Shown here one piece after another: positions 23,637-34,970 of a stretch of 64,000 bases of DNA (within the stretch, counting starts at the first letter, position 1; the number at the start of each line of letters is the position of its first letter). The translations under genes were made by a program, and so were the position numbers. This DNA comes from Porites lobata. Its lineage: Eukaryota > Cnidaria > Anthozoa > Scleractinia > Poritidae. The stretch lies in assembly GCA_942486035.1 (NCBI GenBank), contig CALNXK010000024.1, forward strand, positions 1,731,001 through 1,795,000, read 5' to 3'. The notes under the pieces are model-generated. The model was not told where the DNA came from. It saw only the letters and a list, made by a program, of their open reading frames with translations, and ran no database searches.

Positions 23637-26600
23637 ATGGCGGCTGTTCTTAGAAGATGTGCAAGCTGTAGCAGCTTTGTGAAGTCTGCATTGACGGAAC
23701 GAAATAGCTTTTCTACTAGTCTTGCTCTCTTTAAGAAAGGTACTTGGTTATATCTAGAGGTTATTACTGGACTTAAAGTTTATGTAAGCTGAAGCTCAGG
23801 TAAAATCATGTAAAATGAACTTGACAATCTCAGACCTACCAACCCTGATAGAGGAAAATCTGGAGACTCATGAAACAAATCCTGAGTCTGTAATTAAGTA
23901 GGGCTAGGAAAGAAAGGAAATTCTTAATTGCTAAAATGAATCTAGGTTGAATACAAGCACTGTTTTAAACAAAGAACAGATTTTATCTGCAACATAAACT
24001 TTAGCATGGCTAGTTTAAATGGAACTCAGATATAAAACAAAACTAACAAAATTACGAGGCTTAATAAATGTTCTGTAAAAGCAGAAGCATATAATCCTGA
24101 AGCATATAACCCTGTTCCAATGTTGGGTTTTTTGGAGAACCACTCAAAATTTAGGGAATCACTGATACCCGAGACTGTCGTGCTAGTGTTATGAAAACTT
24201 TGTATCGCAATGTAAACGAAGCACGGCTTAACTACAGAATACAGGGCAAATTTTCTAGATATATTCGTTGGGGTGGCTCGGTGGCTCGGTAGTCCTGACT
24301 GACGAGCCACCGAGCCGTCGAGCCACTAAACTATATAACCTCGACTGAAGAGCCATCGAGCCGCCGAGCCACTAAAATATATACCTATAATCTGCTATAA
24401 TACATACTAAAATATATGCCTTCTATGTCTGTCTTATACTTATATGTGTTATGTCTTTCTCGTTCTTTAAACACTTGTCATGACTAGCGAGCCACCGAGC
24501 CACGTCTGTTTAAGACCTTAAAATATGGCGCTGTATTCTGTAGTTGCTCCTGAAGCACTACAAGGTCGGTGCAATTACAGTTTTACAGAGTAGAATTGAA
24601 CCAAAATCAGAATATTATTCCCACAATGACCAGAATTGATTTCCTCTGGACAAGACAAAGTCAAATAAAATAATAATAAACATCTTATGGGCCTGGCTTA
24701 ACTTGGTGATGAAAGCTAGCACATGCTTGAAGAGTATGCGTCAACATTATGCGACCTTGTTTTTTTTACCTTATAGTTTTCAAAGGTTGCTATCTTTACA
24801 TTAAGAGCCATGGACGAGGTCCATTCAGAATAACAAATAGCATGTTTTGTAATAAAAAAAAACTACTTATCGAGCCTCGAGCATGATGTTTTTTTCCCCG
24901 GGGGGTACTCCCCTATAAAAGTGATGGTGGTGCTCATCGTACCTTTCAGGGGTTTAAATTTGTGGACTGGTACCGGACGGTGATGACTTCAATTTTCTGA
25001 TTCCAAAATCTGATAATCTGGGCAAAAAATTTTCTGTGCCTCTGATTGGAAGGCTAAAAAAACCCAGCATGGTTGTAAACAAATAAGGGGAACTTAGACT
25101 CTTTAGGGCTATATGCTTCTGTCTAAACGTATGAATCAACCTACACCTATGCTTACATAAAAGGTATATATGGAAACTTATAGCCTACTCTAGAATAATG
25201 TTTTAGAATTCTTTGTGCATGGCTTGAATGAACTTGTTTCTTTTTAGATGTTTGGGTTACATGTACAAAGGCATTAATTTCAGCCCAGTTCATCCAAAAC
25301 AGAAACTATGCAGCCTCAGACAAGGACAAAGGTAGGTATAAGCATGAGAAAATCCAATCAAGAAATAAATTCTTTTTGCATGCACCCACTATGATGATCA
25401 ATAATACAAAAATTAATGTATCTTTTATTATAGAGAAAGTTTCGTTAAATAAGAATGGAACTTTGCAAGAATATGATTATTCAGTTTTGAAAAAAAGGGC
25501 CTTTTGGTCCAAAAATCCCAGGACACCGGCCCAATGAGGTTTTATCCTCAGTCAACCTAACATATATAGCCTGATAAAGCAAGTTCCAACATTTCATGAG
25601 GCTACCACTGGTTTCTCCATAAAAAAATGTCAAAGAACATTTGCAGAAATTCAATTCTGATGGGGCCTCACTACTAGCCAGATCTGAGTAGTGTTTTTGA
25701 ATGGCTGAAAAACTGCTTAATCCTCTGCTTAATCCATTCAGAAGCACTACCCAATTTTGAGTAGTGATGTGTCATAAGAATGGAATTTCTGCACTTTTTC
25801 CCCAGAAGTTATTTTTGCCAGAAAACCAGTGGTGGCATCTCAAAATGTTAGCTGTTTTCACACGCTACCTAACACATGCAGCCCACATGCAAATTGTCTA
25901 CTGAATGGGGCTATGTTATGTTTGTTGTCAATTTGTGAAACTGAAGTGATATAAATTATTTTTTCGGGTGACAAGAGGAGCCCGCAATCTCCAGGTTGCT
26001 ATTACACATGCATTGCACGTATGTAGCCATCTTCGTTTGGACTTCCTCTAAGAATGAATGGGATGCATAAAACACTGATGTGGTCATGCACGTTTGGACC
26101 TTCTAGCTCTTGTAATTCAATCTCGCATGTTTTGACCTTCGATCACTTGAAACTTATTCAAAGCACAGCATTTGTGCAAAAGTGTTTTAGCCTTTGATCG
26201 ATGTTGCCTGCACTCCGTAACCTTTGGTTATTACTAGTATTAAAGAATTTTAACACTTCCATAAAATATCTTCAGAGTATGAGAAACTGTGGGCTGCTGT
26301 CACTGGTGGGAGAGGAACTGGAAGAGGAACGAAAAAGAAGATTGTTAAAGGAGTTGACCCTAAGCTTCTTAAGTATGGTAGGTGTGGTAGTATAATAGAA
26401 ATAGAAGGAAAAATCCTACACCACCTACTTTGTTTGATGATTGTCCTGTATTCTAAGGTTATCATCCTTGCTTTAATTTTTATTTTCCTTATAATAGTGT
26501 ATATTTTTGTATTATTTTTTAAGTATTAAAATAAAACTTGTGCTGTCTTTACCCTTTTTTTAAGTTTTCCAGGACTGCCCCTGTTCAGTTTGACTGATAT

Positions 26601-29378
26601 ACACTGTATACAGGGTTTTAAAAAAGTTTTTAAGTAGCAGGCTGATAATGAATAGTAGGCGGCTTTGGAAGTTGCCAAAAGGCACAAGTTCTTGAGGGGC
26701 GAGGCATCTAGGGACATTTTGAAATTCAGAGTCTCAGAAATGCCATTTCCACAGGTTTTCAAGAGGTATTGCCATGTTGTTTTGTCAGATTAAGACTCGG
26801 AACAATGATGTCAAAATGTCCCAGGCATTCCACGACATTGCACGGTTCAAACGTTTCACAGATCTAAACCTGTTTAAATATGCATTCAATGTCATTCAAA
26901 ACTGGGAAGCTGATGCTTTACCATTTTATTGGATGGTGCTTATTTTTTGTTACCAGTTATGGTATATGAAAGTAGCTGGCTGAGGATGGCTAACTAGCAG
27001 GCAGTTTTGGCCGGCTACCGGCCCTTACTGACATTGCTGGTATATCATGTTGCAAAACCATATTAAGTTTTGAGGTTGCATCCTGTGATAATTATGGCCT
27101 GATGATGTTGTTATAATTTTGCCAATCATATGGCATCTCTCACTCTCTATATCTGCCACTTATATTTTAAAACAGTAACCATGTCAGTAACAGGTTGTAA
27201 ACTATAATTATGGTAATAAGGTAGAAGTTGTAATTAATATTATTGGTACTGCATATTCTCTGGTAGTGATAAAAATAAATAGTAGTTGTAGAGTTAGTTG
27301 GTGTTTTGTGTTATACATGTACCTCCACTTGTAACAAGTGGAAAATGTTTTCATTCAGTTACCAAATTTGTACATTTATTTTCATTGCTTCAAATCTTAG
27401 ACAAGGCAGGCTTGAAGTGGGAAGGGTTCAATGCTCCGATAGGAATAGGAGAAGAAGAAAAAGTAGATGATACAGAAGGTGAAACAGTCCAGATGAGGAC
27501 AGTACAGAAAGGATGGTCAGGAAGAACTTGGCCAGGAAGGTCAATTGGTTCTCCTCTTACTGCTGATGGAGGTTTGATTGTTAATAATACCATAAATGCT
27601 CAAATTAGGACCCAGGGTGCTTACCTTATTATAGGAAATTAATGCTTCGAGAAATTACCGTGAATTTCAAATATTTGCATTAATTTAAGTCACGTTAATT
27701 TCTTGAAATGTCAATTTCGGCACTGTTAATTAAGTGGAGCATTAATTTCCACAACCTTAATTTCCCTTAGTTGGATACACATCTGACATTCTTGACACCT
27801 GAGAAAGAGGAGTAGTTTATCAGAAGGTGGAGATCCACTAGTAATAGTGAAACAGTGAAGAACCCTTGAAGTGGCCAGATTTCTTCACTTGATCCCCTTT
27901 GTACATTTAAGAGAAGTGTCATGAACAAAGTTTCCATTTCAGATTTTATGTATTTTTTGTAAGTGTCGAATTAATTTCCTTCATTTTGAAATGTTATCCT
28001 CTCTTTGCCATTAATTTCCTACTTTTTAAAGTCGTTTTCCACTAAATTTGTGTTAATTTAAGTTGTGTTAATTTCCAATACCTTCCAATATTTAATTTTT
28101 GAAGTAGAGGTGGGGGCACTATTATTTATATTGTTTTTGAAGAGGGGCCGATCAGAATTCCACAAGTCAAGGTAACATTACCCTGTCTATATTTCTTTCT
28201 ATTTCTAGTGGTGTTGAAGGACTTTCACTCTGTCGTTATTGAGGTATGTGAAAAGTGTCTGTTTATCAATGCTGAAGCAGATTTTTTTAGGCTACTTAAC
28301 TTGAAAGATTTTATGTCATGTCATTAATTTTAATAGTAATTAAGAATGGTTGCCTAATTTATTATAATAGTCTTCACAATACATTTTTTTCATTTTATTT
28401 CTGCTATTCATATTATAACTAGGATAATCGATCATCTTCTTTTTGACTTTTATTTTTTCTCTATCTGTTTGTTTGGTTGGTTTTTAATAATGTTTAAGTT
28501 TGCTTTAAGTAAAAATTGTAATTTATGAAATTAGTAATAACACAATTCATGATGCCATAAATGCATTTTTGTTGACAGTTGAGGCGTGTGAGCAATATGA
28601 CACCAGGGGGAAGAAAGAAAACTCAACGCGCCATAGTTGTGGTTGGCAACAAAAATGGTGTCGCAGGTAAAATACTTCACTGGGATTTATTTGCCTGCCT
28701 TTATTACTGCAAGGTCTTTTTTAATTTAAAATAATTATTTCCCTTTAAATGTTATCCCTTAAACAAAAGTAGTGCCCCAGTTGGGTGGGTCTGGGCTCAT
28801 ACAAATCAATAATAAAAACAATAAAACAATATATTTTAGCTATTGTAAATTCCAGGAATTTGTTTTGTTATCAAGTTAGCTGTGTTTTCTATGGTACCCT
28901 ATACACATGGCCTCACCATGTGTAGTTTACATCATCTTAGGTGATAAATTTCTTATTTTCTAAACAGAGAATAAGATATCTGAGTATTTTTTTTTTTTTA
29001 ATACAATGATAGGTTTTGGAGTGGGCAGAGGACAAGCACCACTGAGTGCAATGAAACAGGTTTGTGTGTGCTCATTGTACATTCTGCATTTTGTCTTGTG
29101 CTTACATACGTAGCTGTTTTTCCAGGGGGAGGGGAGGGGATACTCTGACTTTTGGGGGAAGGTGCTAGAACCCTTTGGCCTTCACTAGACCATTTTTGCC
29201 ACCTGCAATTTTTCTTCGCCATTCACACATTTATCACTGATCCATTTCCCACATAAATGACACCTTGTTCTCGACTATCACCCTCTGATTTCTATCACCA
29301 GATGCCAAACTAAACTGCTTGAAAACCTCACCTTACACAGTGGTATTTAACAATTATTCCTTGAGCCCAAATGGGCTC

Positions 29379-29409
<31 letters not shown>

Positions 29410-32400
29410 ATGGGCTATTGACTCAGAGGCCATGAGGGCAAGAGGAATAATTGTTTTAGGAAAATCCAACTAGTTGGGTGAAAGTATCGAGAATAAAAAA
29501 CTTTTAGCTAGTTAAAGCTAGACTTTAATCCTTTTTTGCCGCCAAAAAGCCCGCGCTTTTCGCTACTAGTTAGCTATAACATGAGCCTAGTAGTAGCTCA
29601 ACCAATCAGAACGCAGCATTGATAATAGACCACTAGTTGGATTTTACTAAATACCAATAGCTCTATGTGGACATGGCAGAAAGCTTTTTCATTGGACTGT
29701 GTGGCAGGCATTTGAATAGGAAAAGGGAAGGGGGTAATTAAGGAGGGCACGCAGTTGAAGGGCACCCACTGTGTTCTTACAAAGGCCTTTATTTCTCTTT
29801 TCCTTTCCCCTTCAACTGCCTGTCACACAGGCACCTGCCTCCGCTTGACCCTTGACTCCTGCGGGGCTGTTGTAGAGCTGCAGTGATTTAAACATCACAG
29901 AAAACAAACAAACAAACAAAGCCTTGATTATAGCTATATAGTTCTGGCCGTGGTTGCTCAAATTTCGGATAGTACTATGCACCAGATAAATCACTATCCA
30001 GTGGGTATTTTCAGGGAAACTACTTACATTTTGCGCTTCACGTGCAGATTTATCCAGTGGATAGCATTACCCACCTTATGAGCAACTGGAACATGGTTTG
30101 TAACCAAGAAATTAGTTTCATTTTGTGTTATTGTTTTTTCTTTCGCATCAGGCGAGGAACAAAGCTGTGAACTATCTCTACTTTGTCGAACGCTGCAATG
30201 ACCACACAAGTAAGTTAATTCTTAATTTTGATCCATACTGCAAACTTAAGGACAAAATGAAGATACGAAATATTAGGCACAAGGGTGAATCGTCCTCTTC
30301 TCTTGCAATTGACTGCCTTGCAAGTTGAAAAAATACCTCCTCTAAAACCTGTGCTTATCCATTATTATAATAGAGACCTTAGGATTCTAAGACGAGAACG
30401 GCAACAAGAACGAGATTTTCTCAATACTAAGTAGTGCGTGTGCGTGAGCCAGTGTCATTTTGGCGAGAAAACGCGAATAGCTGCGGTCATTCTAATAGGC
30501 TGATTTAGCAACAGGACGGGAACGTCAGTTGACGACGGGAAAGCGCGCGGAAAGGACTAAACACGACTTCCGGTGCTCAATTTGCCGCTCTGCCATTGGT
30601 CAATCTAGTTGTTTTGATTTGCGCGCGCCGTCGTCAACTGACGTTCCCGTTCTGTTGCTAAATCAGCCTAACTACCGTATTTATTCGAATAAGCGCCCAA
30701 CCTCGAATTAGCGCCCACCTCGAATAAGCGCCCATCCTAAAGGCAGAAAAAGTTAATAAGCGCCCAGCCTCGAATAAGCGCCCACCCCCTCCTCCTCACA
30801 ATCAAACTCAAATTAGCGCTCGCCCTTACCCCACCCACTTGAGTGAATAAATTCTAATAAGAGACTTTTCCGAGGACGGAGTTTTCTTCAGAGTATTTTA
30901 TAGAAACCTTGCTTTAGTACTTCTTCGCGTTTTGTTATTAGCATTTATTGTTTTGTTGCAAAATAGACATGCTTCACTTGCTGAAAATGGTGAAAATTTA
31001 ATAAGCGCCCAGCCTCGAATAAGCGCCCACCTCGAATAAGCGCCCACTCTCAAGGTCCAAAAATTTAATAAGCGCCCAGGGCGGTTAATCGAATAAATAC
31101 GGTATGTGTTTTAGCGCGACTGTCGTGTTGGCGGAAAAAAAGTTATCAAATGTCAGAGGTTTTATCGATTTTTTGCGATCGGGAGAAGGCCTTTCGTCCT
31201 TTAAAGGGGAGAACAGTGCTAACGTTTCTGGTGCGAAAAAGTGCAATGAAGCATCCGGTGTGTCTATATTTTTTTTTATAGAATATGCGAAAAAAGCTAA
31301 AAATCAAATCTCACACTCGTGGTCGTTCTGATCTCGTCCTTGAATCTAAAGGTCTCTAATATCGTAATGACGAAAACAAGTTTTCAAATGTTAGAAGTTT
31401 TATCATTTTGTGATCTTAACCTCCTTGAATAACAATGATCATGCCAACTTTTTGATGTAGAAAAAACAATGCAATGAAGCTTTTCGAGGTGTTTAGTTTT
31501 TCAGAATATGTGAAAAAAACTTTTGGTTTAATCGCGTCCGGTCTCTATGGTTTACTTAGAAGACTCTACCTCGTGTAAATAGCCTAAAATGAGTATCATG
31601 AAATTGCTGTCAAGGAAGTTTTCGTACTCGCAAAAATAGTTTTAAAACCAAGATCTTCATCAGTTGAATGTTCAGTTCAACTATCGGGGCCGCGATGAGC
31701 GGAAATCTCGTGACCATTAATATTTTTAACGAGCCTTATATAGGTGGTAGATGCATTTTTCCTCCGAGGACGAAAATTTTCTTGACAGTGCGTCAAAAGT
31801 AGAAAAACAATCTTTCCGATAGATAAAATGAAATTGTTGCTTTAAATTTTCAGTTTCAGCAGAACACAAGGTCTCCTCATTTTTAACATTCAAATGTTGA
31901 TAATTTAACTTATATTTACCGTTGTTAATTTTCATGTTTAATTTTGTTATCCTTTTCTCAGTATACCATGACTTGGAAACTAGACACAAGAAGACTATTA
32001 TTAATTTTTACAGGAAACCTCCAGGTAGCTGTATACTTTTATTCCTGGTTTTCCTAGTCTTATAGAATCCTATAGAGCATAATCAAAAGCACCCATCTTT
32101 GAAAAGTTCTAACAATTAAACAGATCGAAAAATGACATCTCCACTTTTGACGCATTACATGTATATTTAAACCAAACCGTAAAGCTACGTGCAAAAGGAC
32201 GCAACAACTCCCAACATTGTTTGGTTCACAATGCTGGGAGTTGCCACGTCCGTGTTGGCAGTGCAGTGCAAACGGATGCAACAACTCCCAACAATGCTGG
32301 GACCTGCAATGCATCATGTGAAGGTTACATCCGTAAGACTTTGGAGGCCATGTGTAATGCGCGTGCGTGTCCCCAACAATGTTGGAAGAGTTGTGCAAAC

Positions 32401-34970
32401 AAATCCAACATCATCTTCATCTGCCGTGATGAGATATGTGCCCTCTGCAGATTATACGACTAGAGTTAGAGTTAGAGTCATGAAAGATATTGTTCATCGT
32501 GGATAATGTGTACAAAGGTTTCTTTGATCGTTTGTCTCACGATTGTCACATAGATAGGGATCGTGACGTTTCGACCGTGTTCTACAGGTCTTCATAGTGT
32601 CGATTCACTGAGTAGAAATATTTGTACCACCATGGTTGTCAGTGACTGGTGTATCACGATCCTCGCTCGCCATTACTAGAGGAGAAAACTGTTTCCTCAG
32701 CGGTCCTTTATGGTAACGATCGGCTGCTATGTTGTTTAAATCCAACATTGTTGCGCTACGCTTTGGCGATCACGGAACAAAACAAATGTAGGGAATCGTT
32801 GGCTCAAAAGTTGGACCGGTTTCAAACTTTGCGCAACGACATGCTGTATGGTATGCAACATGTGCCATCCAACAATGTTGGCTGTCGTTGGCCAACAATA
32901 TTGCGTCCGTTTGCACGAGGCTTTAAGAACACAGTATCCACACGAAAATTTAATGCATCACTGCCTGAGTTCAGTGAAGGAATAAATTTACCTCTCTAGG
33001 GAGGTTCCACTGATTTTTGTCCGCCGCAATTATGGTTCATTGATACGTAATACCCCGAGTACTGGAGGGTTTTTTTCAGCTAACCGCGAGTGCGGGCGAG
33101 ATGCTTCGGGGTGGCCGGCGAAGGCCGATGCCACGAGCGGCGAAGCCGTGAAGTGGCGCGCGGGTCACTATAAAGACTTGTCTGGCACCCCCAGGATAAT
33201 GTCCTAGATACGAAGCACCCAGGGTATTTGCCAAAGTGTCCAACCGTTTTTTCCTAATATCAAAAGTAGACATTGTGAATGCTACAACCGGTTGCAAAAA
33301 TGTTGAGACATTCCCGACGGAAAACCGGCCTTTCTTACTTCAAATCGCTGCTAGTCACGTGTCTATAAGATATAATACTCACCTCCCTCCTCCCTCTTTT
33401 TCAAAGTTGCTCCACTAAGTTTTGAGCATGGTCTTGCGTTGCTGGCAACTTTTATAAGGGGAGGAGGAGGGATCACAAGCACATGATCGTGGACGGGCTA
33501 TTTAAGCCAAAATAAGCTAGAGTTTCTCAAGGGGAGGAGGAGGGATCACAAGCACATGACCGTGGACAGGCTATTTAAGCCAAAATAAAATAAGCTAGAG
33601 TTTCTCAAGTATTTTTGCGACTGATTGTAGCCTAGGATCCTATATCATATATATCTGTTACGTGGATTATTTTGAAGTCATACGATTGTAAGCTTGTATA
33701 CTTTGCCAAGTTAAATCGTTTCTATGACGACTTGCAGGTTATGGACTGCGCTGTCATCGGGCCATAAAAGAGATCGCAGTCCTTCTTGGGATAAAAGACA
33801 TGCGCTGTAAGGTTCGCGGACCCACCACACCTCTTAGTCTGATTCGAGCTGCTTTCCAGGGTCTACTCAGTCAGGTAAAACAGCAGGGAACTGGAGAAAA
33901 CGGTACACTAAATATGAAACAAGTGTACTCCACTCCCGTGTGATTTTTGTAAACACTCTTACACTGTAAAAGCTTCGTGTGTTACGGTGAAGATCGAGCT
34001 GCTGTTGCCATTCGCCAAAAATTTCGATCAATTTGCCATTTTAGAAATTGAGAGGAAACTGGGCCGAGTTAACTTTCGCAAAGACTTCTGGGACTGTACT
34101 GGGCACGGGAGATAAAATTGGCCAATAGCTGATCGGCTTGTCCCCAGAAGTCTTTGCGAAAGCTAACTCGACCCAGATTCTTTCTCGTTTCTAAAGTGTC
34201 GAATTACGGTTTTTGGAAAAAAGCTGCTTTTGGTTCAAGAAGATTTCTGGGGTAGTCGGGTTGACAACAAAGGCATCAACCGATCATATCTAGCACGTGT
34301 TCAGCGAGACGAAATCGTTCCCAGAAATTGTCGCACCAAAGGCTTGTACCCATTCTAATCGTTTGTGGAGTGGCGATACTCGTTAAATTTCAACCCCAAA
34401 ATCGGATCCCATTGTTATATTTTGATGTTTTCCCTGTCATGTTGAAACTTCACAACTCCGTGGCCTATTTTGAAAAAATACGACGGAAATTAATTTTATG
34501 AGTGAGGTGTATTGAGGTCGGTGGAAGGGTGAAATAATGGAGTGGTGAAAGTAAACAAGAAACTGAAGTGAACAAAATGAAAATATTTTGAAGGCCATTG
34601 GTTGATTGTTGTTCTAGGAGAAACTGTTTGACTGTCTGGGCTTGTTGGGCAAGAATTGAAAATATTCAGTTATTAAACGCCATAAATTAAAGAAAAGCCA
34701 AACTGAACAGTTGTAAATTTCTAGACATTTTTTCTTCTCTTCCTCTTTTTACAGGAGACACACCAACAGTTAGCTGATCGCACTGGCCTTAATGTGGTAG
34801 AACTTAGAGCTGAGTGTGGCATGAGACCTGTAATTGTAGCCTCGCCTTCTGTTGAAACCCAGAAAAAGATGTTGAAAAAGAGATCAGACAAAGATGAATA
34901 CGACTTAAATGAAATATTTGATCCTTACAGGGGACTACATCGGCCTAAGAAAAGGACAGAACTGTTATGA
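23637..34970 (+). CDS. MRPS5: Small ribosomal subunit protein uS5m (mitochondrial ribosomal protein S5)
   Basis: Component of the mitochondrial small ribosomal subunit. Eleven exons in one frame: 23637-23739, 25248-25331, 26276-26377, 27401-27571, 28209-28243, 28579-28666, 29013-29059, 30152-30209, 31962-32024, 33738-33874, 34755-34970 (TGA), giving 367 residues. The first 50 or so residues are Arg/Ser/Ala-rich, fitting a mitochondrial presequence. The S5 N-terminal RNA-binding domain starts near residue 154 (VVLKDFHSVVIE) and includes AIVVVGNKNGVAGFGVGRG; the C-terminal domain follows (GYGLRCHRAIKEIAVLLGIK, then QETHQQLADRTGLNVVELRA). The short exon 31962-32024 was found by phase, since it joins CNDHT to PPGYGL. 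An AATAAA at 35150-35155 is a likely poly(A) signal. Introns hold many foldback repeats. Confidence 0.93.
24229..24545. repeat. Foldback element with GAGCCACCGAGCC repeats
   Basis: The ends are inverted (left AACTACAGAATACAGGGC; right reversed CAACTACAGAATACAGCGC). Inside, the word GAGCCACCGAGCC and variants recur at least four times in both orientations around 24273-24381 and 24488-24503. Located in MRPS5 intron 1. Confidence 0.7.
27630..28085. repeat. AT-rich repeat built from TTAATTTC words
   Basis: TTAATTTC or its reverse complement recurs many times between 27638 and 28075 in both orientations. The block is bounded by GGAAATTAAT on the left and TTAATTTCCAATACC on the right. It lies just after MRPS5 exon 4, whose donor is at 27571/27572. 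Confidence 0.5.
29349..29648. repeat. Foldback repeat, 108-bp hairpin plus tail
   Basis: The hairpin 29349-29456 reads AACAATTATTCC ... GAGTCAATAGCCCAT | ATGGGCTATTGACTC ... GGAATAATTGTT. It is followed to 29648 by a segment bounded by AATCCAACTAGTTGG and, reversed, AATCCAACTAGTGG. MRPS5 intron. Confidence 0.7.
30496..30670. mobile_element. MITE, 175 bp, with over 40-bp inverted ends
   Basis: Left TAGGCTGATTTAGCAACAGG; right reversed TAGGCTGATTTAGCAACAGA; both continue ACGGGAACGTCAGTTGACGA. Apparently inserted in the outer element 30372-31361. Non-coding. Confidence 0.8.
30673..31104 (+). mobile_element. GAATAAGCGCCC element
   Basis: Ends TACCGTATTTATTCGA and, reversed, TACCGTATTTATTCGA are perfect inverts. 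The interior is clusters of CGAATAAGCGCCCA at both sides around a non-repetitive centre. It directly abuts the MITE at 30496-30670. Confidence 0.8.
32187..32917. repeat. Repeat cluster with palindromic CCAACAATGTTGG words
   Basis: Outer ends are inverted: left ACGTGCAAAAGGACGCAACA; right reversed CGTGCAAACGGACGCAAT. Words such as CAACTCCCAACA and CCAACAATGTTGG recur through the interior. MRPS5 intron 9. Confidence 0.6.
33456..33609 (+). repeat. Two-copy tandem repeat, about 75-bp unit
   Basis: The unit AAGGGGAGGAGGAGGGATCA ... GAGTTTCTC occurs at 33456-33528 and 33529-33609. The second copy has an extra AAATA stretch and two substitutions. It precedes MRPS5 exon 10. Confidence 0.85.
34042..34193. 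repeat. Foldback element with about 50-bp arms
   Basis: Arms 34042-34093 and 34141-34193 share, reversed, TTCGCAAAGACTTCTGGG and GAGTTA around a 47-bp spacer. MRPS5 last intron. Confidence 0.75.

Larger units (their letters stand above)
30372..31361. mobile_element. Outer element of a nested transposon cluster
   Basis: Left end AGAGACCTTAGGATTC followed by GACGAGAACGGC; right end reversed TTAGAGACCTTTAGATTC followed by GGACGAGA. Two further inverted-repeat elements (30496-30670 and 30673-31104) lie inside it. The AGAGACCTTAAGA-type end also bounds the element at 47834-48658. Confidence 0.6.

Noticed and set aside
30529..30711. Plus ORF ending YSNKRPTSN, same peptide as at 16748
   Set aside because: The shared peptide comes from the GAATAAGCGCCC repeat, not from homologous proteins.
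32060..32506. Cys/His-rich ORFs on both strands
   Set aside because: They arise from repeated CCAACAATGTTGG words translated in several frames.
33050..33180. GC-rich island as a possible promoter
   Set aside because: It lies inside an MRPS5 intron and resembles the repeat-type GCGGCGAAGCCG words seen elsewhere; no gene start nearby.
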